Below, piece by piece: positions 36,547 through 44,746 of a DNA stretch of 64,000 nt. The notes beneath the pieces were generated by a model, which was not told where the DNA came from, did not search any database, and saw nothing but the letters and a program-made list of their open reading frames with translations. The DNA is taken from contig NZ_CP159508.1 in assembly GCF_051131155.1 (NCBI RefSeq), positions 1,736,001 to 1,800,000 of the forward strand. Reading direction: 5' to 3'. Within the stretch, counting starts at the first letter, position 1, and the number at the start of each line of letters is the position of its first letter. The stretch is from Pseudanabaena minima. GTDB taxonomy: Bacteria > Cyanobacteriota > Cyanobacteriia > Pseudanabaenales > Pseudanabaenaceae. The translations under genes were made by a program, and so were the position numbers.

Positions 36547-36950
36547 TTGGAAATAGTCTCCTGATCAATGTCGTAGGTAATTATATAAACAGTATTTTGT
36601 TGCATAAGCTCTTGTACTAATGTAGTGTCAAAAAATTTGTCATATAGGTTGTCTGGAACAGCTAGGTATAAAATACGGTCTGGTTCAATTTTTTGTAGTG
36701 CTAGGCGATAGGTGATAAATTGTCCTAACGCTCCATAAAATTCAGATATTTTTGATGGACTTAAAAAACTTTTGATTTCTATCGCAATTTTAGTCTCTCC
36801 TTGTTCAGCAGCAATGATTTTTTCTGCTCCTAAATCAATTGCGAGATCAAAGCTATCTGCTTGCAAGGCATAAGGATCATGAGTTATTTGCCAGTTTTCT
36901 TTCTGTAAAGCAGTTTTTACAATTTGATGGAATAGATCACGGGCTGACAT
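36501..36950 (-). CDS. xisH: XisH-like fdxN element excision controlling factor
   Basis: 149 aa. Has a PD-(D/E)XK-like core: FDLAIDLGAEKIIAAEQ followed by IAIEIKSFLSPSKISEF (D...ExK), then QFITYRLALQKIEPDRILYLAVP. Starts MSARDLFHQIVKTALQKENW, the standard XisH beginning. Partner of the overlapping xisI. No XisF-type recombinase or interrupted gene is visible nearby. Confidence 0.92.
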   Translation of the reverse strand: MSARDLFHQIVKTALQKENWQITHDPYALQADSFDLAIDLGAEKIIAAEQGETKIAIEIKSFLSPSKISEFYGALGQFITYRLALQKIEPDRILYLAVPDNLYDKFFDTTLVQELMQQNTVYIITYDIDQETISKWIPLPNTVNTFKIY

Positions 36951-36994
36951 AAATTTACTCCTATATGTTTAATTTTATCTCATGTTGTTAGAAA

Positions 36995-38269
36995 TTAGAT
37001 AGAGTGATTACTTATACCCTGTGCGGCAATCCAAGCTGTAGTCCAAGCATTTTGAAAATTAAAACCACCCGTCACTCCATCAATATCTAATATCTCTCCC
37101 GCAAAATATAACCCTTGGCAAATCTTACTTTCCATCGTCTGAAAATTCACGTCTTGCAAACGAATACCACCGCAAGTGACAAACTCTTCTTTAAATACAC
37201 CTTTACCCACGATCGCATATTCACTTGCGGTTAATACATTCACAATTTGCTGAATTGCCTTATTAGAAATATCTGCCCAGCGCTTTTCGAGTTCTACTTC
37301 TGCTTTATCTAGCAAATATTCCCATAAACGTAGCGAGATATCGACAGGACAATAATTAGAGATAAACTTCTTCGGCTGTTCGTTTTTCGCAGTTAAGAGA
37401 ATTTGTTTCACAGCTTCGACTTTGAGCGTCGGAATCCAATTAACAGCTAATTTGGCTTGATAATTACAATCATGTAATTCTCGCGCAGCCCATGCCGACA
37501 ACTTCAAAACGGCGGGACCACTCAATCCCCAATGTGTAATTAGCAAGGCTCCTGACTGTTCTAATTGATTGCGAGCAGATTTTTTCTTGTCAGCACTAGG
37601 ATTTGCAATTAAAAGTTTAACTGTGGCAGGATTTACGCTCACTCCTGCAAGTTCATGCAGTTTAGAATCTTTGATATTAAAGGTAAAAAGAGAAGGAACA
37701 GGAGGCTCTAGTTCATGTCCTAACAATCGCGCGATTGCATAGCCTGATGGACTACTACCTGTAGCAAGTAATAGGCGATCGCAAACTAGATTTTCACCAT
37801 TTTTAAGAATTATATCAAATTTGCTCTCTCCTTTGCTTTCTCCCAAAAGCTCAACCTTCTGCACCAAAACATTATTGCGAAGAAAAACACCAGCTTTTTT
37901 AGCCGCAAACATCAAGGCTTCCACAATCGTTTCTGAATCATCAGTAACTGGAAACATTCGACCATCAGCTTCTGTTTTTAATTTCACTCCTTCGGCATTA
38001 AACCAGCGCACTACATCCAACGGCTGAAAGCGAGAAAATGCCCCCCTCAGAGCTTTACCACCTCTGGGATAGTTCTGGACTAATTGTGAAGGTTCAAAAC
38101 AGTGATGGGTGACATTGCACCTTCCTCCTCCTGAAATTCGCACCTTGGCGAGCGGTTGTCGTCCTGCCTCTAATAAAGTTACTCGCGTGTGTGGTACTTG
38201 CGCTGCATGAATTGCCCCAAAAAATCCTGCTGCTCCACCACCAATTACTACAACCTCTGTACTTGCCAT
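36995..38269 (-). CDS. HI0933/BaiN-type flavoprotein oxidoreductase
   Basis: 424 aa FAD enzyme. N-terminal dinucleotide fold VVVIGGGAAGFFGAIHAA, family motif KVRISGGGRCNVTHHC, central LLLATGSSPSGYAIARLLGH and C-terminal FAD motif LYFAGEILDIDGVTGGFNFQNAWTTA (part). The family is annotated as NAD(P)/FAD-dependent oxidoreductase; reaction in cyanobacteria unknown. A 44-bp gap separates it from xisH downstream. Confidence 0.92.
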   Translation of the reverse strand: MASTEVVVIGGGAAGFFGAIHAAQVPHTRVTLLEAGRQPLAKVRISGGGRCNVTHHCFEPSQLVQNYPRGGKALRGAFSRFQPLDVVRWFNAEGVKLKTEADGRMFPVTDDSETIVEALMFAAKKAGVFLRNNVLVQKVELLGESKGESKFDIILKNGENLVCDRLLLATGSSPSGYAIARLLGHELEPPVPSLFTFNIKDSKLHELAGVSVNPATVKLLIANPSADKKKSARNQLEQSGALLITHWGLSGPAVLKLSAWAARELHDCNYQAKLAVNWIPTLKVEAVKQILLTAKNEQPKKFISNYCPVDISLRLWEYLLDKAEVELEKRWADISNKAIQQIVNVLTASEYAIVGKGVFKEEFVTCGGIRLQDVNFQTMESKICQGLYFAGEILDIDGVTGGFNFQNAWTTAWIAAQGISNHSI

Positions 38270-38283
38270 GGTTAATTCCTAAT

Positions 38284-38314
38284 AAGATAGACAGCGCAAA
38301 GCGCTATCTATCTT
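38284..38314. repeat. hairpin overlapping the stop of a small secreted-protein gene
   Basis: AAGATAGACAGCGC / GCGCTATCTATCTT with loop AAA and one mismatch; touches the stop at 38313. Likely terminator. Confidence 0.65.
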
Positions 38315-38624
38315 AAATTTTACCATTTCGACAAGATTGAAAAATATTGATTACTTCTTGCGGTACTTGCTTGGTTTCTCTAGCGGCTGTGTCAATTTTG
38401 AGGAAATCAGCAAAGGTATATTGCGATCGCAGTTTGTCTAAACTACAAGTACAAAACTCTTTACTATTGGTAAATCCACAACCTTTCATAAAAGTTTTGA
38501 TTACCTCTTGTGGATATTCAAACTTCTCTTGTTTAACGGGTTGACTCTCCTCAGCCCACGAAATAGGGATTCCACTACTAGCTAGGATAAGTGTACTGAG
38601 AGATAGGATTAGATGATGACGCAT
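38313..38624 (-). CDS. small secreted Cys-containing protein, unassigned
   Basis: 103 aa. Signal peptide LILSLSTLILASSGIPISWA with a cleavage-like AxxA/E, then a mature domain of about 78 residues with four Cys (GCGFTNSKEFCTCSLDKL and FQSCRNG), suggesting two periplasmic disulfides. No family recognised; cyanobacterial secreted proteins of this type are common. Upstream of the flavoprotein gene on the same strand with a hairpin between. Confidence 0.75.
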   Translation of the reverse strand: MRHHLILSLSTLILASSGIPISWAEESQPVKQEKFEYPQEVIKTFMKGCGFTNSKEFCTCSLDKLRSQYTFADFLKIDTAARETKQVPQEVINIFQSCRNGKI

Positions 38625-38837
38625 ATTTTTACTTGAATGGTAATTTCGATTACGCGCTAGAACTCTGATTTTATAATAAGCGCTACGTAAAACCTATAAA
38701 TTACAGATGTCACTTTGCGCCAACTCTAAATTTTATTTGGGTAGAGATTTCTATATTTCTATCATCAGGATGACTGCATTGATTGCTGTTTCATGACAAC
38801 ATCTACTATGGATACTCTGTTTTGCTTGAGCGTTTGA

Positions 38838-39920
38838 ATGAAATCTCCTGACCGTTTACTAATTGTTGATGATGTGCCAGACAACCTATTTCTTGTTCGC
38901 ACAATTCTCGAAGAAGAGGGATATGAGATCATCACATCATCAAATGGTCATGACGCTTTGAAGATTATTGAGTCAAAGCCACCAGACTTGGTCTTGCTAG
39001 ATGTGATGATGCCCCTGATGGATGGCTATGAGGTGACTCGGCGTATCAGGGCGATGAAAGATCTGCCATTTATTCCGATTTTGCTAATTACAGCTTACGA
39101 TCGCGCTAATGCGGTCAAAGGTTTAGATCTCGGTGCAGATGAATTTATTCGTAAGCCCATTGAAGCGGATGAGCTACTGGCAAGGGTGCGATCGCTGCTA
39201 CGTTTAAAACATAGCATTGCGGAGCGCGATCGCATTGATCGCCAAAGACAGGATTTTGTATCACGGCTAACCCATGATCTAAGGACACCATTAGTGGCAG
39301 CGGATCGCATGTTAGGGCTTTTGCAAGATGGGGTATTGGGAGAGATATCGCCAGAAATTCGTGAAGCGTTAACGATTATGGGGCGCAGCAATCATAATTT
39401 GCTGGAAATGGTCAATAAGCTTTTAGATGTCTATCGTTATGAATCGGGCAGTAAAACCATTAATTTACAGCCGCTAGACTTAAAAGAACTGCTTAATCAA
39501 GTAGTGCAAGAACTTAAACCGATCGCTATTTCTAAAAATTTAGAACTTACTGCCGATCTCGATAATATGGTCACGGTCAAAGGTGATCGCCTAGAACTAC
39601 TGCGCGTATTTAATAATTTGATTGGTAACGCCCTTAAATTTACCGAATCTGGCAGCGTCCATGTTAGCTTAAAATTAGAGGAATCCGAGGCAATTATTGC
39701 GATCGCAGATACGGGTGCAGGGATTTCACCAGAGGAGCAACCATTTTTGTTCCAAAGATTTCGCCAAGGCAATCATCAAAAACAAGGTAGTGGCTTAGGT
39801 TTATATCTATCGCACTATATTATCAATGCCCATAATGGCAAAATCTTAGTCAAATCTCCTAACCTAGACTCTCAACAAGGTTCCACATTTTTTGTGCATT
39901 TGCCAACCATTACGTCATGA
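38838..39920 (+). CDS. response regulator-histidine kinase hybrid (REC-HisKA-HATPase)
   Basis: 360-aa cytosolic two-component protein. N-terminal receiver with phospho-Asp in DLVLLDVMMPLMDGYEV (residue about 54), a helical linker, dimerisation helix with phospho-His in FVSRLTHDLRTPLVAA, and the ATP-binding domain with NLIGNALKF (N box), IADTGAGIS (G1) and GSGLGLYLS (G2). The REC-first order is common in cyanobacterial kinases that are themselves inputs to a relay. Overlaps the next gene by 4 bp (ATGA). Signal and output unknown. Confidence 0.93.
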   Translation: MKSPDRLLIVDDVPDNLFLVRTILEEEGYEIITSSNGHDALKIIESKPPDLVLLDVMMPLMDGYEVTRRIRAMKDLPFIPILLITAYDRANAVKGLDLGADEFIRKPIEADELLARVRSLLRLKHSIAERDRIDRQRQDFVSRLTHDLRTPLVAADRMLGLLQDGVLGEISPEIREALTIMGRSNHNLLEMVNKLLDVYRYESGSKTINLQPLDLKELLNQVVQELKPIAISKNLELTADLDNMVTVKGDRLELLRVFNNLIGNALKFTESGSVHVSLKLEESEAIIAIADTGAGISPEEQPFLFQRFRQGNHQKQGSGLGLYLSHYIINAHNGKILVKSPNLDSQQGSTFFVHLPTITS

Positions 39921-40483
39921 GTAACCTTCAACTTCATTATGATACGCTCCTCAGTCATTGCAGTAACCCCCTCGAAGCGATCGCCCTTTTGCGTGAATAT
40001 CGTCCTTATTTTGAGCTAATTCCTAGCTTACGCCGTCCCAGTGACAGCTTAATTTCAATTCCATTCCCAGTCGTACAGCTTACTAGTCCAAACTTGACGC
40101 AAAGTCATGTACAGCTAGAATGCGATCTTGCTTTGATCATGTGTGATCCTGACTGGAAGGTTAAAACTGGACAAGAAATATTTGTATTTATCCATCGTCC
40201 TAATGAGGACTACTCGGCTCTATTAAAACGTTGGCGACAAGTGGAAGTCGCGCTTGGGGAAGAATATTACTGGCTATTACCTTGGAAGCATCGCAGTATT
40301 ATTAGCGATCGCGGTGAATATCATTACCCTCTTTTTGTTACTCTTGACTATTCTCCAGCCCGCATTGCTAAAGGCTTAGCAGGTGCATCATTACCTCACG
40401 TTAGAGCCTTAACACCAGAGATCGATCCTCCACCAGATATTGAAGAAAATCAGGAAGATCCTATTTATGATCCCACTCAATAA
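39917..40483 (+). CDS. conserved cyanobacterial protein, unassigned
   Basis: 188 aa, soluble. Contains LISIPFPVVQLTSPN, LECDLALIMCDPDWKVKTGQEIFVFIHRP (part) and a Pro/Glu-rich tail (EIDPPPDIEENQEDP). Family not recognised. Start ATG overlaps the stop of the kinase gene, so a functional link with that kinase is likely. Confidence 0.75.
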   Translation: MSNLQLHYDTLLSHCSNPLEAIALLREYRPYFELIPSLRRPSDSLISIPFPVVQLTSPNLTQSHVQLECDLALIMCDPDWKVKTGQEIFVFIHRPNEDYSALLKRWRQVEVALGEEYYWLLPWKHRSIISDRGEYHYPLFVTLDYSPARIAKGLAGASLPHVRALTPEIDPPPDIEENQEDPIYDPTQ

Positions 40484-40535
40484 AAACTCAACCCCATAAT
40501 TCAAGAGTATTATACTCCCTAGCCTTATTTGAAGC

Positions 40536-41066
40536 TTATTTCAAATTAATTGCAGGAGTTTTACAAACATCTATTGGATCTAGCTCGGCTACTTTGCCAT
40601 CATTATATTCAGCTCTAATGTCAAATATACAACCTGCTTCATCACCTTTGTATTCTGAGCGCTTCCACTCAAAATCAGCTTTTTCGCGATCGGGGATTGG
40701 TTCATCAAGCTCATTTTCTCCCCAATCTTCCTTTTTAGGAGCAGACATATAAATTGCTTTTAAAACTTTGCCGCTATTGTTAATCACCGCAACACGCACA
40801 ATATCAGAGGTGGGGTCAGGTTTAGGTGCAGCGGTACTGATAGGAGATTCTGAAGCAGAAATAGAAGGTGTTGCAGATGGTGTGGGGCTATTACTAGGTG
40901 AAGTAGAAGGTGAAGCTGAAGCAAATGGTTTTGTTGTTGCCGTACTAGTAGCTGTAGCTGTTGTACTAGGAGTATTTGAAGTTATTGGAGTATTTGAAGT
41001 ACAAGACACAGCAATGATTGCAAGATTAATGCTGAGGGTCATCTGACAAAATAATGATTTTTTCAT
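40536..41066 (-). CDS. lipoprotein with Ser/Thr/Pro linker, unassigned
   Basis: 176 aa. Signal sequence with lipobox IAVSC (Cys about 22), a low-complexity linker of Ser/Thr/Pro/Ala (residues about 25-85), then a domain IVRVAVINNSGKVLKAIYMSAPKKEDWGENEL...CIFDIRAEYNDGK. That C-terminal domain recurs in cyanobacterial secreted proteins; function unknown. Anchored to a membrane, probably facing the periplasm. Confidence 0.75.
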   Translation of the reverse strand: MKKSLFCQMTLSINLAIIAVSCTSNTPITSNTPSTTATATSTATTKPFASASPSTSPSNSPTPSATPSISASESPISTAAPKPDPTSDIVRVAVINNSGKVLKAIYMSAPKKEDWGENELDEPIPDREKADFEWKRSEYKGDEAGCIFDIRAEYNDGKVAELDPIDVCKTPAINLK

Positions 41067-41150
41067 AAGAACTTGCTCGATCCTTAAACTGAAAACTTAT
41101 GCTAGCAGTCTGAATCATTAATAAAAATTAATTTTTATTTACTAGCTCTG

Positions 41151-41210
41151 AATAGTGTGAGGCGGCGCGAAGAACCGCCTCACACTTGTTTTTTGCAGGT
41201 GGCTATAGCT
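41151..41210. repeat. family C element, partial copy C2
   Basis: AATAGTGTGAGGCGGCGC... / ACCGCCTCACACTTGTTTTTTG followed by GGTGGCTATAGCT: the hairpin core and right end of C1; the left end is missing. Confidence 0.75.
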
Positions 41211-41253
41211 GCTATATCACCATTTAAGATTTACTTTGAAAAGCTTAAATAAT

Positions 41254-41314
41254 GAAAAATGGTAAGAATTGCTCAACGATTCTTACCATTTTTCGCATTC
41301 GTCAACCTAACGTT
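41254..41314 (+). repeat. family A element, partial copy A4
   Basis: GAAAAATGGTAAGAATTGC...ACGATTCTTACCATTTTTCG, then ATTCGTCAACCTAACGTT: the second hairpin and right end of A1/A2; the first hairpin is gone. The rest of 41315-41507 holds no evident feature apart from the upp promoter region. Confidence 0.7.
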
Positions 41315-41507
41315 TAATTAGGAAAAAATCAAAGAATTGTCTTTCCCATTTAGTAATCTATTTAGCACTATCGAGCAATTTTTGCTTTCTACATTTTTAT
41401 GGTAATTGCTACAAACTGAAGCCCAAGGCGCTGTAGGATGTTTAAGCAGTGCAGAAATTTATGCATTACATCTTCAACCCACAACTCACAAATATTAGAA
41501 AAATTCA

Positions 41508-42161
41508 ATGGCTTCCCAACTGCGCGTATATGTTCCACCCCATCCCATTATTCGGCATTGGCTCACGATCGCACGGGAGAAACATACTCCAGTTCCCCTA
41601 TTTCGGACAGCGATGATTGAGATGGGTAAATGGCTAACCTATGAGGCAGTTCGTGAATTTTTACCTGTACAAGAGGTAAATGTAGAAACCCCCTTAGCAA
41701 CTGCCTCAGGACAGTTGATCGATGGTTCCATTCCTTTAGCGATTGTGCCAATTTTACGCGCAGGGTTATCCATGCTCGAAGGTTGTCAAACTCTATTACC
41801 AACAGCAAATATTTACCATCTTGGGTTAGTGCGAAATGAAGAAACCCTTGAGGCTAGTTGTTATCTCAACCGTTTGCCAGAGAGACTTGAACCACAAACA
41901 CGTATTTTTATCGTTGAGCCAATGATGGCTACAGGCGGCTCGATTATTACTACGCTGAAAATGTTGACAGAGAGAGGAGTCGATGCTTCCTTGATTCGGA
42001 TTATTAATGCTCTCTGCGCTCCTCCAGCACTACAACTAATCAATCAACAATTTCCTGCCGTACAAATTTATTCAGGTTGTATTGATGAAGTTGTAAATGA
42101 GAAAGGATGGATTGTTCCTGGATTAGGAGATGCAGGCGATCGCTCATTTGGAACTGAGTAG
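41508..42161 (+). CDS. upp: uracil phosphoribosyltransferase
   Basis: Salvages uracil to UMP with PRPP. 217 aa; seen are VYVPPHPIIRHWLTIAR, VPILRAGLSMLEG, the PRPP-binding loop RIFIVEPMMATGGSI and the uracil-binding C-terminus GLGDAGDRSFGT. Normal length. Start MASQLRVYVPPHP at 41508. Monocistronic, followed by two hairpins. Confidence 0.96.
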   Translation: MASQLRVYVPPHPIIRHWLTIAREKHTPVPLFRTAMIEMGKWLTYEAVREFLPVQEVNVETPLATASGQLIDGSIPLAIVPILRAGLSMLEGCQTLLPTANIYHLGLVRNEETLEASCYLNRLPERLEPQTRIFIVEPMMATGGSIITTLKMLTERGVDASLIRIINALCAPPALQLINQQFPAVQIYSGCIDEVVNEKGWIVPGLGDAGDRSFGTE

Positions 42162-42164
42162 TAT

Positions 42165-42207
42165 CAAGTCACAAAAGTGTGATCATTGATCATACTTTTG
42201 TGACTTG
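42165..42207 (+). terminator. terminator after upp
   Basis: Near-perfect 20-bp stem CAAGTCACAAAAGTGTGATC / GATCATACTTTTGTGACTTG, 3 bp after the stop. Confidence 0.75.
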
Positions 42208-42234
42208 AAAGCCCAATCCAATAAAGTTTTTAAA

Positions 42235-42269
42235 AACTAAAAGACCTCACTATGCGAGGTCTTTTAGTT
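42235..42269. terminator. hairpin at the end of the thioredoxin-reductase-like gene
   Basis: Perfect 14-bp stem AACTAAAAGACCTC / GAGGTCTTTTAGTT, loop ACTATGC; reaches the stop codon at 42268. Serves the minus-strand gene and possibly upp as well. Confidence 0.8.
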
Positions 42270-43278
42270 AAACTGTAGCTGGAACTTTAATATTATCTTC
42301 CCATTTACGTGGAGGGCTAGCTCTACGAATATTTCTCCAGATTTGGGTTGCTGCTAGAGTCCCATCAGCTACAGCAATAGACACCTGATTCAACCCTTTC
42401 TTTAAATCACCTAGAGCAAAAATGCGATCGTGGCTGGTCTTACACATATCATTAGTGACAAGATTCTGACCATCCCATTCTAGCCCTTCGATACCCTTGA
42501 GATATTGGTTATGGTATATCGAACCCATGCCAACTAAACCCGTGGTCGCTTCCACAATTGTGCCATCGATAAGTTCTACTCCACTCAATTGATGGTTGTT
42601 ACCATGAAATTTAGCGATCGGGGATTCATATAATGGATAGCCATGCTCGGCAAGCTTCTGCTTAGTCTTGTCACTCACTTCGCATAAACCATGAGTCAAA
42701 ACAGAAATATAGGGAGTAAACCAATTTAATACAAAGGCAGCACCAATTTGCCCTTCTGTATTCGCAATCAAAACTGCTTTTTGATCCCACATATCAAAAC
42801 CATCACAGATCATGCAGACATGAAGCGTGTAACCTGCATAATCATAAACATTCTGCATATCTTCCAATTGAGGCAAGTTATCAATAATTCCTGAAGCGGC
42901 AATTACATACTTGCTACGAAATATAGGATAAATACTATTGGTTTTACCGACTTTCACCTTCACTGCAAAGGTTTCGCCTTCATCAGTTACTTCTTCTACA
43001 TAGCCTCGTAGATGATCGGCTCCCCAATCTAAGGATGTTTTGGTTGCATGATTTAAAATATCTCGACCTGGGGTGTGTGGGTCAAGTCCGACATAATTAC
43101 GTAAATCTTGCATCCATAGAGATCGCCCTTTACCTTTTTCGATCACTAAGCACTTGAGCCCATAGCGAGCTAAATAGATCGCCGCCGATAAGCCGCCCAT
43201 ACCACCACCAACGACGATCGCATCGTAGACAGTATCAAGGCGTTCATTTAGATTTTTGCTAGAGAGTTTCATAGCCAC
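42268..43278 (-). CDS. thioredoxin-reductase-like flavoprotein (DDOR/DTR type)
   Basis: 336 aa. FAD-binding AIVVGGGMGGLSAAIYLARYG, redox Cys pair in HVCMICDGFD, and C-terminal FAD motif FALGDLKKGLNQVSIAVADGTLAA. The site where NADPH-thioredoxin reductases have GxGxxA reads VLIANTEGQIGAAFVLN, so the NADPH motif is degenerate. That fits the cyanobacterial classes DTR or diflavin-linked disulfide oxidoreductase, which do not use NADPH. It is next to peroxiredoxin and PerR genes, suggesting a role in thiol or peroxide balance. Not a standard TrxB. Confidence 0.85.
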   Translation of the reverse strand: MAMKLSSKNLNERLDTVYDAIVVGGGMGGLSAAIYLARYGLKCLVIEKGKGRSLWMQDLRNYVGLDPHTPGRDILNHATKTSLDWGADHLRGYVEEVTDEGETFAVKVKVGKTNSIYPIFRSKYVIAASGIIDNLPQLEDMQNVYDYAGYTLHVCMICDGFDMWDQKAVLIANTEGQIGAAFVLNWFTPYISVLTHGLCEVSDKTKQKLAEHGYPLYESPIAKFHGNNHQLSGVELIDGTIVEATTGLVGMGSIYHNQYLKGIEGLEWDGQNLVTNDMCKTSHDRIFALGDLKKGLNQVSIAVADGTLAATQIWRNIRRASPPRKWEDNIKVPATV

Positions 43279-43341
43279 CCCATTAAATTAAGTATGCCAG
43301 AATAGCTATTCTCACGTTGTAAGAATAGCTATTCTTAAAAA

Positions 43342-43914
43342 TTAACCAACAAATGCTAAGCGTGGCGCAGATATACCAGTTGCTTCAGAACCTTTGAGGT
43401 AAGCCAACATTGTGTCAGCATCAGAAACTTCAAAAGGATCACTACCAGCATTATCAGAAAAACCTGGTTCTACAAAGATTTTTTCGATTTTGCAATCATT
43501 TACAAACATTGAATAGCGCCAAGAACGAAGTCCAAAGCCAATATTCGACTTGTCAACTAGCATCCCCATCTTGCGGGTAAATTCGCCAGAACCATCTGGG
43601 AGCAAGAATACATTCTTAGCACCAATTTCTTTGCCCCATTTGAACATGACGAAAGCATCATTAACGGAAATACAGATTACTGCATCAACACCTTGAGCTT
43701 TGAATTCTTCATAAAGCTCTTCGTAACGAGGCAAATGATTGGATGAGCAGGTAGGAGTAAATGCACCAGGTAGAGAGAAAACTACTACTTTTTTACCAGC
43801 AAAAAGATCTTGAGTGGTTTTGTCTTCCCAACGATAGGGATTAGGTCCTTCTACGGACTCATCACGCACACGAGTTTTAAAAACAACGTTTGGTACGGTT
43901 TCAATAACTGCCAT
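43342..43914 (-). CDS. type II peroxiredoxin
   Basis: 190-aa AhpC/TSA-type peroxidase. The peroxidatic Cys lies in VVVFSLPGAFTPTCSSNHLP (P-x3-T-x2-C); Arg in FGLRSWRYSMFV completes the site. A second Cys (NDCKIEK) is in the usual PrxII position. Close to Synechocystis Sll1621, a type 2 peroxiredoxin controlled by the divergent PerR gene. Here too a perR homologue lies 280 bp away, divergently, with a 7-1-7 palindrome in front of this gene. Confidence 0.93.
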   Translation of the reverse strand: MAVIETVPNVVFKTRVRDESVEGPNPYRWEDKTTQDLFAGKKVVVFSLPGAFTPTCSSNHLPRYEELYEEFKAQGVDAVICISVNDAFVMFKWGKEIGAKNVFLLPDGSGEFTRKMGMLVDKSNIGFGLRSWRYSMFVNDCKIEKIFVEPGFSDNAGSDPFEVSDADTMLAYLKGSEATGISAPRLAFVG

Positions 43915-43950
43915 ATTTTTCTCTGGATTTAATGCTATTCAGAACAGATT

Positions 43951-43965
43951 TAAGAATAATTCTTA
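43951..43965. promoter_or_regulatory. putative PerR box TAAGAAT-A-ATTCTTA
   Basis: Perfect 7-1-7 inverted repeat, the format of Fur/PerR operators, 37 bp upstream of the peroxiredoxin start. A shorter 6-1-6 palindrome TTCAAT-T-ATTGAA lies at 43994-44006, 43 bp away or four helical turns. Both sit between peroxiredoxin and perR. Confidence 0.65.
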
Positions 43966-44114
43966 TTTAGAAATTAGTCAATACCTATAGTTATTCAATT
44001 ATTGAAAAAAGTTTAATAAACTTGTAGTTCTTAATTAGGAGTGGTATAGTGACGATCCAAGTAATCAAACAAGTAATTAAACGTACTAGTTACTCAGGAA
44101 ATTTTTAAAAGCCG

Positions 44115-44176
44115 ATCACTAAGTTTCTAAAAACGCAAATCTAGTCCATAAGAACTAGATTAGAAAATTTAGTGAT
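44115..44176. promoter_or_regulatory. bipartite palindrome in the perR leader
   Basis: Outer arms ATCACTAAGTTTCTAA / TTAGAAAATTTAGTGAT pair with one bulge; inner arms AATCTAGT / ACTAGATT pair perfectly. Ends 19 bp before perR, just ahead of its AGGAGG ribosome site. Could be an RNA hairpin or an autoregulatory operator. Confidence 0.45.
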
Positions 44177-44194
44177 AATTAGGAGGAGGGTTAT

Positions 44195-44614
44195 ATGCAA
44201 AAGCAAGCAGATCGGATTGTAGAAATCTTGAAATCTAAAGGGTTGCGGGTCACCCCACAGCGCTTTGCTGTTTATGCAAATTTACTTGAGCGCCAAGATC
44301 ATCCAACCGCAGAGCAGATATTAAGTGATCTTAATCAAAATGCCCCCACATCATCTCAAGCAACTGTTTATCTTTCGCTTCAGACCTTGCGGGATGCTGG
44401 ATTAGTGCGTGAAGTTTTATTAGAGCAAGGTGTATGTCGCTATGATGCCAATATAGAGCCACACCACCATTTTCGATGCAGATGTTGCGGTGAGATCGAG
44501 GATATTGCATGGAATAGCTTTGAGGGATTAGGCTTTCAACAAGTCCGCTCAGGCTTAAAAATTGATAGCTATGAAGTAACCGTCAATGGTTTGTGCGATC
44601 GCTGTCAAAGTTAA
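44195..44614 (+). CDS. perR: Fur-family regulator, PerR type
   Basis: 139-aa winged-helix metalloregulator: helix-turn-helix GLRVTPQRFAVYANLLER, TSSQATVYLSLQTLRDAGLV; metal/dimer region NIEPHHHFRCRCCGEIEDI with CxxC and second pair LCDRCQS. In Synechocystis the homologue Slr1738 (PerR) represses the divergent peroxiredoxin; the same arrangement is seen here. A strong AGGAGG precedes the ATG. The TAA stop overlaps the terminal repeat of element A3. Confidence 0.9.
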   Translation: MQKQADRIVEILKSKGLRVTPQRFAVYANLLERQDHPTAEQILSDLNQNAPTSSQATVYLSLQTLRDAGLVREVLLEQGVCRYDANIEPHHHFRCRCCGEIEDIAWNSFEGLGFQQVRSGLKIDSYEVTVNGLCDRCQS

Positions 44615-44700
44615 CGTCAGTTCAACGAAAGCGAAAAAAGGTAAGAATTGCTTGGCGCTTCTTAACTTTTTCGCTATTTGCGGCGTGCAAAGCACGCCGC
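44613..44700 (-). repeat. family A element, inverted and degenerate copy A3
   Basis: Starts AACGTCAGTTCAACGAAAGC (complement of the right end of A1/A2), then AAGGTAAGAATTGC and a second hairpin ATTTGCGGCGTGC / GCACGCCGCAAAT. The far terminal repeat is lost. Its first bases form the perR stop codon. Confidence 0.75.
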
Positions 44701-44746
44701 AAATACAGATGTAAAATCAGGGCTTCGCCGTATTGCGCCCAGTCTT

